From assembly GCA_023406225.1 (NCBI GenBank), contig JAEXWS010000242.1:1-35367 (forward strand): a DNA stretch of 35,367 nt, read 5' to 3'. The stretch is from Bacillota bacterium (lineage in GTDB: Bacteria; Bacillota; Clostridia; Oscillospirales; Oscillospiraceae). The notes under the pieces were generated by a model, which saw nothing but the letters and a program-made list of their open reading frames with translations, was not told where the DNA came from and searched no databases. The translations under genes and the position numbers were made by a program. Below are positions 1 to 7,070 of this stretch, in pieces. Position 1 is the stretch's first letter; each line of letters starts with the position of its first letter.

Positions 1-55
1 CCTGTGCAAACCGCAGGGCCTCTTCGGCCCTGGGCGTAAATTTATTTTCACTCAT
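1..55 (-). CDS. clpC: ClpC ATPase, N-terminal fragment (cut by window start)
   Basis: Only the first 18 residues are present (MSENKFTPRAEEALRFAQ). They match the start of the Clp N domain (F-T-x-R-A-x-x-x-L-x-x-A), the adaptor-binding region of the AAA+ unfoldase that feeds the ClpP protease. The start is preceded by a GGAAGG ribosome site about 8 bases upstream. It lies 85 bases downstream of mcsA on the same strand as ctsR and mcsA, the usual place for clpC in the CtsR operon. The rest lies outside the window, so completeness cannot be judged. The call rests on a short match plus strong operon context. Confidence 0.8.
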   Translation of the reverse strand, partial: MSENKFTPRAEEALRFAQ

Positions 56-140
56 GATCGATATACCTTCCTTTTCTCGTCTTGATCCGCCGCTTCCCTA
101 TGGCCGTCCGGGACGCCTGCCCCGAACAGGAAGCGGAGCG

Positions 141-617
141 TCACTTCTCTTCCTTGTGGGCTTCCTCCAGGGCGCGGATCTGGTCCCGGAGCTCCGCGGC
201 CCGCTCAAAGTTCTCCTGGCGGACCGCCTGCTTCATCTCCATTTTCAGGGCGTTCATCTGGCGCATCCGGGCAAAGCGGCTCTGCTCCTCCTTGCCCACC
301 AGCTCCTCCTGCTTCTTCTCCTCCTTCTGGGCGGGGGCCGCGCTCAAGGCGGGCATCTCCGCGAAGAAGTCGTCGAAGGGGTTCTCCAGCAGGCGGTCCA
401 TCCGCCCAAAGAGGCTGGGCATGGGGGTAAAGAAGCCGTCAAAGAGGCCGCCGCCGAAAAAGTTCTGCATCATCTGCCGGCCGCTGGCCGCGATCCGCTG
501 GGTGTAGCCCAGCTTTTCGGCGCACTCGCTGCAAAGATGCTTCTCGGTGACCTGACCGTTGATGTTGCTCTGATAAACGAACGTCACTTCATTCTTGCCG
601 CAATTCTCGCATTTCAT
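141..617 (-). CDS. mcsA: McsA-like protein, short form with one zinc finger and a UVR motif
   Basis: 158 residues. The N-terminus has two CxxC pairs (C3/C6 and C29/C32), enough for one zinc site. A glycine/phenylalanine-rich stretch follows at 45-90, then a charged coiled region and a UVR (UvrB/UvrC-type) motif at about 120-152. In Bacillus, McsA activates the arginine kinase McsB, which inactivates CtsR and tags proteins for ClpCP. That McsA is about 185 residues with four CxxC motifs; here the second zinc module is absent. The next gene is clpC, not mcsB, so this protein may act as a ClpC adaptor or CtsR partner rather than a kinase activator (inference). The start has a GGAGGAG site 6-7 bases upstream. 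Confidence 0.88.
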   Translation of the reverse strand: MKCENCGKNEVTFVYQSNINGQVTEKHLCSECAEKLGYTQRIAASGRQMMQNFFGGGLFDGFFTPMPSLFGRMDRLLENPFDDFFAEMPALSAAPAQKEEKKQEELVGKEEQSRFARMRQMNALKMEMKQAVRQENFERAAELRDQIRALEEAHKEEK

Positions 618-678
618 AATGGTCTCCTCCTATATCTGAACGATTTTTGTGAACTGAGTTTGATGCGGGCGCCCGGTC

Positions 679-1131
679 CTACACCTGTAAAATGAGCACC
701 TGCCGCAGGATATCCGCCCGGACCGCGTCCCGAAGCTCTCTTGGCACGCCGGCCAGCGCCCGGTCGCTGACGGCGGCCAGCAGCGCCTCGCCCAGGCTCT
801 CCTCCAGCGCCCCGGCCTCCGTCAGGTTGCCGAGGATGGCGCGGGCCGAGGGCAGGTCCATCCGCTGTCCCAGGGAGTTGATGACGTGCATCATCAGCGT
901 CTGCCGGTCCACCTGGACCCGGGTGATGCGGATGTATCCGTTGCCGCCCCGGCGGCTTTCCACGATGTAGCCCCGCTCCGGGGAAAAGCGGGTGCTCATC
1001 ACGTAATTGATCTGGCTGGGCACACAGTTGAACCGCTGGGCCAGGTCGCTGCGCTGGACCTCCAGCACCCCGTCCTCCGCCTCCGCCAGGCTCTCCTGCA
1101 GGAAGCTGGCGATCAAATCGGAAATTCCCAT
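679..1131 (-). CDS. ctsR: CtsR, repressor of class III heat-shock genes
   Basis: 150 residues, the usual family length. The N-terminal winged helix-turn-helix begins with the typical GISDLIASFL segment. It is followed by the DNA-binding part (FNCVPSQINYV, about residues 34-44) and the glycine-rich wing (SRRGGNGYIRI, about 59-69), both hallmarks of CtsR. The C-terminal half is the dimerisation domain that McsA/McsB contact in Bacillus. First gene of ctsR-mcsA-clpC; two CtsR boxes in its own promoter indicate autoregulation. The start has AAAGGG about 10 bases upstream. A second frame starting at 1141 is rejected because it lacks any family match. Confidence 0.95.
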   Translation of the reverse strand: MGISDLIASFLQESLAEAEDGVLEVQRSDLAQRFNCVPSQINYVMSTRFSPERGYIVESRRGGNGYIRITRVQVDRQTLMMHVINSLGQRMDLPSARAILGNLTEAGALEESLGEALLAAVSDRALAGVPRELRDAVRADILRQVLILQV

Positions 1132-1162
1132 CCGGCTTCATCCCTTTCTGTCTGTCATTTCA

Positions 1163-1253
1163 TTTGACTTTGACTATCTTTAACCTTCGTTCTGATGCCA
1201 GTATAGCACGGATTTTTTTCTTGTCAAGAGGGTTCGTTTGACTTTCTTTGACC
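1163..1253 (-). promoter_or_regulatory. ctsR operon promoter with two CtsR boxes
   Basis: Read on the minus strand. The -35 is TTGACA (1222-1227) and the -10 is TATACT (1200-1205), with a 16-base spacer. A full CtsR box, GGTCAAA-GAA-AGTCAAA (1237-1253), lies just upstream of -35. A second, GGTTAAA-GAT-AGTCAAA (1169-1185), lies at about +8 to +24, with a further overlapping AGTCAAA heptad at 1163-1169. The consensus is two (A/G)GTCAAA heptads with a 3-base gap. The boxes bracket the promoter, so repression by occlusion is expected. Confidence 0.9.
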
Positions 1254-1325
1254 TTAATGAAAACAATTTGTGAACAGACGCCAAGTTTTTAGCAAAAATC
1301 TCCGCTAAATTTTTAACGGATAGAC

Positions 1326-1379
1326 TTGCTTTTTCTGAATTGTATGGTAGAATTGAAATCACAAATTCTTATGGAGGTG
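1326..1379 (+). promoter_or_regulatory. Ferredoxin promoter and ribosome site
   Basis: TTGCTT (1326-1331), 16-base spacer, TAGAAT (1348-1353) with an extended TGg just before the -10. A GGAGG site precedes the ATG at 1386. Confidence 0.6.
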
Positions 1380-1385
1380 CTTCCC

Positions 1386-1559
1386 ATGGCTTACAAAATC
1401 ACGTCTGCCTGCGTGAGCTGCGGCGCCTGCTCTGACGCCTGCCCCGCCGGCGCCATCAGCCAGGGCGACGATTCCTACGTGATCGACGCCGCCGCTTGCC
1501 TGGACTGCGGTTCTTGCAGCGATACCTGCCCCAACGGCGCCATCGTCCCCGAGGAATAA
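1386..1559 (+). CDS. 2[4Fe-4S] clostridial-type ferredoxin
   Basis: 57 residues, the normal size for a bacterial 2[4Fe-4S] ferredoxin. Two CxxCxxCxxxCP motifs are visible (CVSCGACSDACP and CLDCGSCSDTCP), giving eight cysteines for two low-potential clusters. It is a soluble cytoplasmic electron carrier for pyruvate oxidoreductase, hydrogenase or similar enzymes. An in-frame start at 1326 would add 20 unrelated residues and lies inside the promoter; the ATG at 1386 has a GGAGG site at the right distance. It is monocistronic, with its own promoter and terminator. Strong expression is likely. Confidence 0.95.
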   Translation: MAYKITSACVSCGACSDACPAGAISQGDDSYVIDAAACLDCGSCSDTCPNGAIVPEE

Positions 1560-1573
1560 TCAAAGGGATACAT

Positions 1574-1608
1574 AAAAGCACCGCAAGCATTTGCTTGCGG
1601 TGCTTTTT
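1574..1608. terminator. Bidirectional terminator after ferredoxin
   Basis: 11-bp perfect stem GCACCGCAAGC/GCTTGCGGTGC (1578-1588, 1593-1603) with loop ATTT, flanked by AAAA and TTTTT. It can stop the ferredoxin mRNA and the convergent gene ending at 1648. Confidence 0.9.
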
Positions 1609-1647
1609 GTTGCAGAAAACGAATCTTTCCGAAGCCGCTGCGGGGCC

Positions 1648-2529
1648 TCACGGGATCGGCGGCCGCTCCACGCAGACCCGGTACGCGCCTCCAAATCCCT
1701 TGGACAGCTCGTCCAAAACCGCGTCCAGGTCGTAGGGCGCGAGGAACCACTCATAGGTCTCCCCGTAGCGGGCGAGGGAGAGAACGTGGTAGGGCTTGAA
1801 AAACAAAAGCCCCATGTTGTTCACCGTCATGTGGTACTTTTTATAAATGCCCTTGTTATAAGGCGTGTCCTTATTCCACGCCGGCACCATCAGCCGCTTT
1901 TTAACCGTGCGGATGCCGGCGATCTCCTCCAGGGGCAGGGAAAACTTTGTGACGCAGTCGGTCAGGGAAAGCGCATCCCCCTCCAAAAACACATAGCCCG
2001 GAATGTTTATAAACGGGATCATCCCTCCCGCCGCCCGGACGGTCTCCTTGCCGTTTTTCACCCGGTAGCGGTAGAAAATAAGATCGATCTCCCGGGCGTC
2101 CCCAGGCGCGCCCAGTTCCCGCGCCGCCTGGGCGCGCGCGGTCTTCACCTCCAGAAGGGCGCGCTCCTCTCTGTCTTTGGCTGCTCTGCGGCGCCGCCGG
2201 CCCCAAATCTCCAGGCTCACCCAGAGGAGCGCGCCGGTCACTGCCGCCGTTGTCAAGACAGGCGCGCAGGCAAAGAGGCGATGCGGCGGGACCCGTTTCA
2301 GGGCAAGCATGCAGGCGTAGCCGCAAATCAAAGCCGCGAGGCCGATCACCGTCTTGAGGACCCGGACGGATCCCGGCAGCGCGGCGGCCCGGGCCTCCGC
2401 CAGCCTGCGCTCCACCTCCTCCAAATCCCGGCGGCGGGAACCATCGGCCCGGGCGGTCACAAAGCATCGGCCGTCCGGCAGGCTGTTTTCCGCATCCTCC
2501 GTCACGTTATACGCAAAAATGTTCTTCAT
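1648..2529 (-). CDS. Unknown two-helix membrane protein
   Basis: 293 residues; not recognised. Visible layout: a charged N-terminal helix (about 33-50), two hydrophobic segments (about 57-77 and 86-108), an arginine-rich stretch (110-120) with a helical linker, then a cytoplasmic-looking mixed domain of about 150 residues. That domain contains the hydrophobic strand GMIPFINIPGYVF and many Tyr/Trp. The arrangement suggests a membrane-anchored cytoplasmic domain of PH-like or YcxB-like type, but no motif proves this. The start at 2529 has a G-rich site 7 bases upstream; an upstream extension to 2685 would overlap the trmN6 promoter. Monocistronic, converging on the ferredoxin. Confidence 0.75.
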   Translation of the reverse strand: MKNIFAYNVTEDAENSLPDGRCFVTARADGSRRRDLEEVERRLAEARAAALPGSVRVLKTVIGLAALICGYACMLALKRVPPHRLFACAPVLTTAAVTGALLWVSLEIWGRRRRRAAKDREERALLEVKTARAQAARELGAPGDAREIDLIFYRYRVKNGKETVRAAGGMIPFINIPGYVFLEGDALSLTDCVTKFSLPLEEIAGIRTVKKRLMVPAWNKDTPYNKGIYKKYHMTVNNMGLLFFKPYHVLSLARYGETYEWFLAPYDLDAVLDELSKGFGGAYRVCVERPPIP

Positions 2530-2604
2530 CCCAACACGCCCCCCGCCGATTATACAACAGCCTGCCGACCGCCGCAATATCCGCCGGGAAAAGGGCCCTT
2601 TCCC

Positions 2605-2656
2605 TTGCGGTCCTCCCCCATTTCCTTTATAATGGTGCAAGATGCACCAAGGAGGG
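2605..2656 (+). promoter_or_regulatory. trmN6-rsmI promoter with a perfect palindrome at the start point
   Basis: TTGCGG (2605-2610), 17-base spacer, TATAAT (2628-2633). A perfect inverted repeat TGGTGCA-AGA-TGCACCA (2633-2649) overlaps the end of the -10 and the expected start of transcription, just before the GGAGGG site (2651-2656). It could be a repressor operator or a 5' hairpin. Confidence 0.7.
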
Positions 2657-2662
2657 CGGCAT

Positions 2663-3397
2663 ATGGAGCGCAGCGACCTGCTCAAACCCGGCGGCTACCG
2701 CTTTTTTTACGACGACGCGCTGTTCCCGCCGGGAACGGACAGCTTTCTCCTCTCCTCCCTCCCCCGATTGAAGCCGGGCCTGAGGGTGTGCGACCTGGGA
2801 TGCGGCACGGGGCTTTTGGGCCTGCTGCTGCTCCAGCGGCAGCGGGAACTGCACGTCATCGGGATCGAGCTCCAGCCCCAGGCCGCGGACCTGGCCCGGC
2901 GGACGGCGGCGGAAAATGGCCTGACCCAGCGCCTGCAGACCCTCACCGGGGACCTGCGGAACGTCCGGGCGCTGCTCGCCGCCGGGAGCTTCGACCTGGC
3001 GGTGTGCAATCCGCCCTACTACCCCGCCGGGTCCGGGCGGGCGGCGGCGGACCCGGCCCGGCGGACGGCCCGGGCGGAGACGGACTGCACGCTGGACGAC
3101 GTGTGCGCCGCGGCGGCGTACCTGCTGCGCTGGGGCGGCGCTTTCTGCGCGGTCCACAAGCCGGAACGCCTGACGGACCTGCTGTGCGCCCTGCGGGAGC
3201 ACGGATTGGAGCCTAAGCGGCTCCGGGCGGTGTGCCCCGCCGCCGGGGCGGCCCCCTCCCTCATTCTGGCGGAGGGCCGCCGGGGCGGGAGGCCCGGTCT
3301 TTCCGTGGAGCCGCCCCTGATCCTGCGGACGCCGGACGGCGCGCCCACGGCGGAGGTGGACGCCATTTATTTCAGAGGACAGGAGGACGCGCTATGA
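2663..3397 (+). CDS. trmN6: tRNA1(Val) adenine-37 N6-methyltransferase (TrmN6/YabB family)
   Basis: 244 residues, close to the family length. Class I SAM-dependent methyltransferase: motif I VCDLGCGTGLLGLLLL (about 43-58), acidic motif II (GIELQ) and the catalytic NPPYY motif near residue 116, typical of N6-adenine methyltransferases of the YfiC/TrmN6 group. Firmicute homologues (yabB) sit upstream of rsmI (yabC) as here. The start at 2663 is chosen for GGAGGG at 2651-2656; an ATG at 2642 lies within the palindrome before the ribosome site. The last codon overlaps rsmI (ATGA), so the two are translationally coupled. Substrate assignment is by family. Confidence 0.88.
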   Translation: MERSDLLKPGGYRFFYDDALFPPGTDSFLLSSLPRLKPGLRVCDLGCGTGLLGLLLLQRQRELHVIGIELQPQAADLARRTAAENGLTQRLQTLTGDLRNVRALLAAGSFDLAVCNPPYYPAGSGRAAADPARRTARAETDCTLDDVCAAAAYLLRWGGAFCAVHKPERLTDLLCALREHGLEPKRLRAVCPAAGAAPSLILAEGRRGGRPGLSVEPPLILRTPDGAPTAEVDAIYFRGQEDAL

Positions 3398-4224
3398 GCG
3401 GCGTTTTATATCTGGTGGCAACCCCCATCGGCAATCTGGGGGACTTTTCCCCCCGGGCGGCGGAGACCCTGGAGGCGGTGGACTTCATCGCGGCGGAGGA
3501 CACCCGGGTATCCGTGAAGCTGCTGAACCATTTTCAAATCAAAAAGCCCCTGGTCAGCTATCACGAGCACAACCACGTCTCCGCCGGGCGGGCCATCCTG
3601 GACCGGCTGCTGGCGGGCGAGAGCTGCGCCCTGGTGACGGACGCCGGCACTCCCGCCGTCTCCGACCCCGGGGAGGACCTGGTGCGGCTGTGCGCGGAAA
3701 ACGGCGTGGAGGTCCTCTCCATCCCCGGCTGCTGCGCGGCGGTCAGCGCCCTGGCGGTCAGCGGCCTGCCCACCGGGCGGTTCACCTTCGAGGGATTTTT
3801 GACCGTCAACAAAAAGAGCCGCCGGGAGCACCTGGACAGTTTGAAGGGCGAGGAGCGGACCATGATCTTCCACGAGGCCCCCCACAAGCTCCGGGGAACG
3901 CTGGAGGACCTGCGCGCCGCCTTCGGGCCGGACCGGAGGATCGCCCTGTGCCGGGAGCTGACCAAGCTCCATGAGGAGACCCGCCGGTGCACCCTCCAGG
4001 AGGCGGCGGACTACTATGCGGAAAACCCGCCCAAGGGAGAATTCGTGCTGGTGGTGGCGGGCGCCGCGCCCAGGACCAAAGCCGCCGCGACCCTGGAGGA
4101 CGGCGTTGGGCAGGTGCTGGCCCTGCGGGAGCAGGGCATGCGGCTGAAGGACGCCGTCCGGGAGGTGGCGGAGCACACGGGCCTTTCCAGAAACGAGCTG
4201 TACGCCGCCGCGCTGGAGCGGTGA
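3394..4224 (+). CDS. rsmI: 16S rRNA cytidine-1402 2'-O-methyltransferase
   Basis: 276 residues, the normal length. The N-terminal TP-methylase (tetrapyrrole methylase-like) fold begins LYLVATPIGNLGD. It continues with AAEDTR, VSYHEHN, the SAM-site segment LVTDAGTPAVSDPGE and IPG, all family signatures; FHEAPHKL and ELTKLHEE lie in the second half. RsmI modifies C1402 in the ribosomal decoding centre together with RsmH. Its start overlaps the trmN6 stop and has GGAGG 8 bases upstream. The open frame runs further upstream to 3232, but that part is inside trmN6 and is not protein-like. A terminator follows. Confidence 0.96.
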   Translation: MSGVLYLVATPIGNLGDFSPRAAETLEAVDFIAAEDTRVSVKLLNHFQIKKPLVSYHEHNHVSAGRAILDRLLAGESCALVTDAGTPAVSDPGEDLVRLCAENGVEVLSIPGCCAAVSALAVSGLPTGRFTFEGFLTVNKKSRREHLDSLKGEERTMIFHEAPHKLRGTLEDLRAAFGPDRRIALCRELTKLHEETRRCTLQEAADYYAENPPKGEFVLVVAGAAPRTKAAATLEDGVGQVLALREQGMRLKDAVREVAEHTGLSRNELYAAALER

Positions 4225-4270
4225 GCCGGACGGGCGCGCCCGGGGGCGGTCCCGGGACCGGGGACAGGCG

Positions 4271-4308
4271 AAAAAAAACCGCCGCGGCAACAGGCCGCGG
4301 CGGTTTTC
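4271..4308. terminator. Bidirectional terminator between rsmI and the HxlR gene
   Basis: Stem ACCGCCGCGGC/GCCGCGGCGGT (4278-4288, 4294-4304), loop AACAG, preceded by eight A and followed by TTTC. It serves both convergent genes. Confidence 0.9.
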
Positions 4309-4325
4309 TTCTGCTGAAGCGGCCC

Positions 4326-4682
4326 TTACCCGGCTCCGGGCCCATCCTCCGGCGTTTTCTCCGTTTTTTCCCGATACGCCGCGCCCCAGTCCCGCATCGC
4401 GTCCAAAACAGGCTTCAGGCTGCGCCCCAGCTCCGTCAGCGCATATTCCACCCGGGGCGGGACCTCGGGATAGACGGTCCGGGTCAGCAGGCCGCTGGCC
4501 TCCATCTCCCGGAGCTGGGCCGTCAGCACCTTCTGGCTCACCGCGCCGACGGATCTTTTCAGCTCTCCGAACCGCCTTGTCCCCGGCATCAAATCCCGCA
4601 GGATCAGCACCTTCCACTTGTCGCTGATAAGGGTCAGCGTCGTTTCCACCGGACAGACCGGAAGTCCCTTTTCCGCCGCCAT
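4326..4682 (-). CDS. HxlR-family winged-helix regulator
   Basis: 118 residues. It carries the HxlR core: a conserved Cys near the N-terminus (LPVCPVETTLTLISDKWKVL), the RRFGELKRSVGAVSQKVLTAQLREME recognition region and the wing YPEVPPRVEYALTELG. Family members (YodB, HypR, CatR) sense quinones, aldehydes or disulfide stress through that N-terminal Cys and often repress a divergent oxidoreductase. Here it diverges from a PPOX-type gene, a macrodomain and a sirtuin. The start at 4682 is picked for GGAGG 7 bases upstream; an ATG at 4703 has no such site. The ligand is unknown. Confidence 0.9.
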   Translation of the reverse strand: MAAEKGLPVCPVETTLTLISDKWKVLILRDLMPGTRRFGELKRSVGAVSQKVLTAQLREMEASGLLTRTVYPEVPPRVEYALTELGRSLKPVLDAMRDWGAAYREKTEKTPEDGPGAG

Positions 4683-4720
4683 AAGATCGCCTCCTGGTTT
4701 CATTCAGGCTGTACAGCCCC

Positions 4721-4871
4721 ATCTTACCGTACAGGGTGAAAGGCAGTCAAGGACTTTTGAAAAAAACAGACGCTCCGGGAGCTGGCCGCCGGACCGGTCC
4801 CACCGTTACCAAAACGTGACCATGGCACAAAATTGTGCGTACTTCACAGGCGCCTCCCAGGGCGGTACAAT
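4721..4871. promoter_or_regulatory. Divergent promoters and candidate HxlR operator
   Basis: Plus strand: TTCACA (4843-4848), 17 bases, TACAAT (4866-4871). Minus strand (for the regulator): TTGACT (4745-4750), 18 bases, TAAGAT (4721-4726). An inverted repeat GCACAA-AA-TTGTGC (4825-4838) sits directly upstream of the plus -35, next to a weaker dyad GTTAC...GTGAC (4805-4820). These are the best operator candidates. The binding assignment is inference. Confidence 0.6.
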
Positions 4872-4943
4872 TGAACCGCAGGGAGGAAGCCCCGTGGGCG
4901 CTCCTCCGAACAGACAAACCGAAAGGGACATGGAGGGACCATC

Positions 4944-5345
4944 ATGAAGGAAGTCGTGAAATTTTTGCAGGAAAACCCCGTGCAGTACCTGGCCACCGCG
5001 GGCCGGGACGGAAAGGCCAAGTGCCGTCCGTTCATGTTTGCGGGCGAGCAGGGCGGCAGGCTGTGGTTTTGCACCAACAGCACCAAGGAGGTCTACAAGG
5101 ACATGCGGGCCGATCCCAACGTGGAGATCACCGTCGCCAGCCCGGCCTGCGCCTGGATCAGGCTGAGCGGCAGGGCGGTGTTCGAGAACAACATGGCCGC
5201 CAAGGAGCTGTGCATGCAAAACCCCATCGTCAAAGGCCAGTACCAGACCGCCGACAACCCCATTTTCGAGGTGTTCTACCTGGAGGGGGCCCATGCGGTC
5301 ATCGCCGACTTCTCCGGCGACCCGCCCAGGGAATACGCGCTGTAA
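4944..5345 (+). CDS. Pyridoxamine 5'-phosphate oxidase-fold (flavin-binding split barrel) protein
   Basis: 133 residues. Pattern of small single-domain PPOX proteins: an N-terminal helix (FLQENPVQYLAT), then GRDGKAKCRPFMFAGEQGGRLWFCTNSTKEVYKDMRADP, the strand pair that builds the FMN/F420 pocket, and the PNVEIT strand. The family binds flavin and reduces varied small molecules; the substrate cannot be read. It is the first gene after the HxlR-linked promoter and 48 bases ahead of the macrodomain gene on the same strand, so one operon is likely. The start has GGAGGG 7 bases upstream. Only FMN binding is a reasonable prediction. Confidence 0.88.
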   Translation: MKEVVKFLQENPVQYLATAGRDGKAKCRPFMFAGEQGGRLWFCTNSTKEVYKDMRADPNVEITVASPACAWIRLSGRAVFENNMAAKELCMQNPIVKGQYQTADNPIFEVFYLEGAHAVIADFSGDPPREYAL

Positions 5346-5393
5346 GCGGAAAACAGCCCTTCCCGGGCGGAGGGGCGGAAACGAGGTGCGCCC

Positions 5394-6182
5394 ATGACGC
5401 GATGGGAACAGATCAAACTGCTCAATCAGCACCTGCTGGCGGAGCTGCCCCAGTACCGCCGGGAGGCGGAGCGGGTCCCAAACGACGAAGCCGCCCAGCG
5501 GCGGCTGCTGCGCGGCCTGATGAACCTTCGGCCGCCCATGCCCCTGTCCCCGGGCTTCCTGGCCGTTCAGGACGCGCTGCTGTCCGCGGAGCGGGAGGCA
5601 AAGGGGGTGGTGCGCGTGGAGGACCTGCCCCCGACGGCCGTCCCCAACGTGTTCCTCTGGCGGGGCGACATCACCCGCCTGGCCGTGGACGCCATCGTGG
5701 ACGCGGACAACAGCGCCCTGCTGGGCTGCTTCCATCCCTGCCACGGCTGTATCGACAACGCCATCCACTCGGCGGCGGGCCTCCAGCTCCGGGACGAGTG
5801 CAGCCGGCTCATGCGGGCCCAGGGGCACCCGGAGCCCGTCGGACAGGCGAAGCTCACGGGCGGTTACAACCTGCCCAGCCGGTATGTCCTCCACACGGTT
5901 GGCCCCATCGTGCAAGGGCGCGTGACCCGCCGCCACCGGGAGGCGCTGGCCTCCTGCTACCGCGCCTGTTTGACGCTGGCGGCGCAGAAGGGGCTCAAAA
6001 GCGTGGCGTTCTGCTGCATTTCCACAGGGGAGTTCCACTTCCCAAACCGGGAGGCCGCCGAGACCGCCGTGGCGGCCGTCCGGGAATTTCTCCGCCGGGA
6101 CGGCGGCGGCATGAAGGTGGTATTCAATGTTTTCAAAGATGTGGACGACAGCATCTACCAAACCCTGCTCGCAAGCGCATGA
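5394..6182 (+). CDS. Zinc-dependent macrodomain ADP-ribosyl hydrolase
   Basis: 262 residues. An N-terminal helical extension (1-80) is followed by the macro fold: LWRGDITRLAVDAIV (88-102), then the Zn-macro signature GCFHPCHGCIDNAIH (111-125). C112, C116, H117 and C119 lie in or near the Cys-His-Cys zinc cluster of the SirTM-linked macrodomains of Staphylococcus and Streptococcus. LTGGYNLPSRYVLHTVGP (154-171) and CISTGEFHFP (208-217) complete the ADP-ribose loops. It should remove mono-ADP-ribose attached by the sirtuin encoded next. Oddity: the usual VNAANS is VDADNS (102-107), so one ligand-contacting Asn is Asp. A GAGG site precedes the ATG; the 3' end overlaps the sirtuin gene by 56 bases. 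Confidence 0.92.
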   Translation: MTRWEQIKLLNQHLLAELPQYRREAERVPNDEAAQRRLLRGLMNLRPPMPLSPGFLAVQDALLSAEREAKGVVRVEDLPPTAVPNVFLWRGDITRLAVDAIVDADNSALLGCFHPCHGCIDNAIHSAAGLQLRDECSRLMRAQGHPEPVGQAKLTGGYNLPSRYVLHTVGPIVQGRVTRRHREALASCYRACLTLAAQKGLKSVAFCCISTGEFHFPNREAAETAVAAVREFLRRDGGGMKVVFNVFKDVDDSIYQTLLASA

Positions 6183-7008
6183 ACGGCTGAAAGCCGCGCT
6201 GGATGCGGCGGATGCCGTCGTCATCGGCGCGGGGGCAGGGCTGTCCCTCTCGGCGGGGCTGGCCTACTCCGGGGAGCGGTTCGAACGGTATTTTGGTGAT
6301 TTTCAGGCGAAATACGGCATCCGGGACATGTATTCCGGCGGCTTCTATCCCTTCCCCACCCCGGAGGAGCATTGGGCCTGGTGGAGCCGCCACATCTATT
6401 TCAACCGCTATGTATCCGCGCCCAAGCCGGTCTATAGGGACCTTTTGAAGCTGGTGGCGGGTCGGGACTATTTCGTCGTCACGACCAATGTGGACCACCA
6501 GTTTCAGTTATCCGGCTTTGAGGACACGCGCCTGTTCTGCACCCAGGGGGACTACGGCCTCTGGCAGTGCTCGGAGCCATGCCGCCGGAGGACCTATGAC
6601 AATAAAACGGCCGTCCGGCGGATGGTGGAGCGGCAGACGGATATGCGCGTCCCCACGGAGCTGCTCCCCCGCTGCCCGGTCTGCGGAAAGCCCATGGCCA
6701 TGAACCTGCGCTGTGACGATACGTTCGTCCAGGACGAGGGCTGGTATGCCGCCCAGGGCCGTTATCACCAGTTCCTGCGCCGCCGCCGGGGGATGCGGGT
6801 CCTGTTCTGGGAGCTGGGGGTGGGCGGAAACACGCCGGCCATCATCAAGTATCCGTTTTGGAGATGGACCGCCGAAAATCCCCGGGCGGTCTACGCCTGC
6901 GTCAACCGGGGACAGGCGTATGCGCCGGAGGAGATCCATGAACGGTCCATCTGCATCGACGATGACATCGGCCAAACGCTCCTGCGCTGTTTGGACCGGA
7001 CCCGCTGA
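6127..7008 (+). CDS. Class M sirtuin (SirTM), protein ADP-ribosyltransferase
   Basis: 293 residues. NAD-binding start VVIGAGAGLSLSAGLAYSG (31-49), then TTNVDHQF (119-126). The His that acts as base in deacylating sirtuins is replaced by Gln (TQGDYG, Q140), the diagnostic SirTM change. Zinc ligands C148/C152 and C183/C186 follow, with NLRCDD at 193-198 and the C-terminal LGVGGNTPAIIKYPFW cofactor loop. Known SirTMs use NAD to ADP-ribosylate a lipoylated GcvH-like protein encoded in the same operon; neither that protein nor LplA2 is here. The start at 6127 lies inside the macrodomain gene with AAGGTGG 6 bases upstream, so translation is coupled. An ATG at 6139 is the alternative. Confidence 0.92.
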   Translation: MFSKMWTTASTKPCSQAHERLKAALDAADAVVIGAGAGLSLSAGLAYSGERFERYFGDFQAKYGIRDMYSGGFYPFPTPEEHWAWWSRHIYFNRYVSAPKPVYRDLLKLVAGRDYFVVTTNVDHQFQLSGFEDTRLFCTQGDYGLWQCSEPCRRRTYDNKTAVRRMVERQTDMRVPTELLPRCPVCGKPMAMNLRCDDTFVQDEGWYAAQGRYHQFLRRRRGMRVLFWELGVGGNTPAIIKYPFWRWTAENPRAVYACVNRGQAYAPEEIHERSICIDDDIGQTLLRCLDRTR

Positions 7009-7070
7009 CGAAGCGGCCTTTCAGGGGGCCTGCTTCCCGGCCCCGGGGGCCGGCGCTTTTCCAGTCATTT

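Noticed and set aside
1180..1362. Small minus-strand frame upstream of ctsR (60 codons)
   Set aside because: Overlaps the ctsR promoter, both CtsR boxes and the ferredoxin promoter; no ribosome site.
1591..3216. Long plus-strand open frame (541 codons) opposite the membrane-protein gene
   Set aside because: Antisense to a well-supported gene and running into trmN6; composition is Arg/Pro-rich as expected of a GC-rich shadow, with no family pattern.
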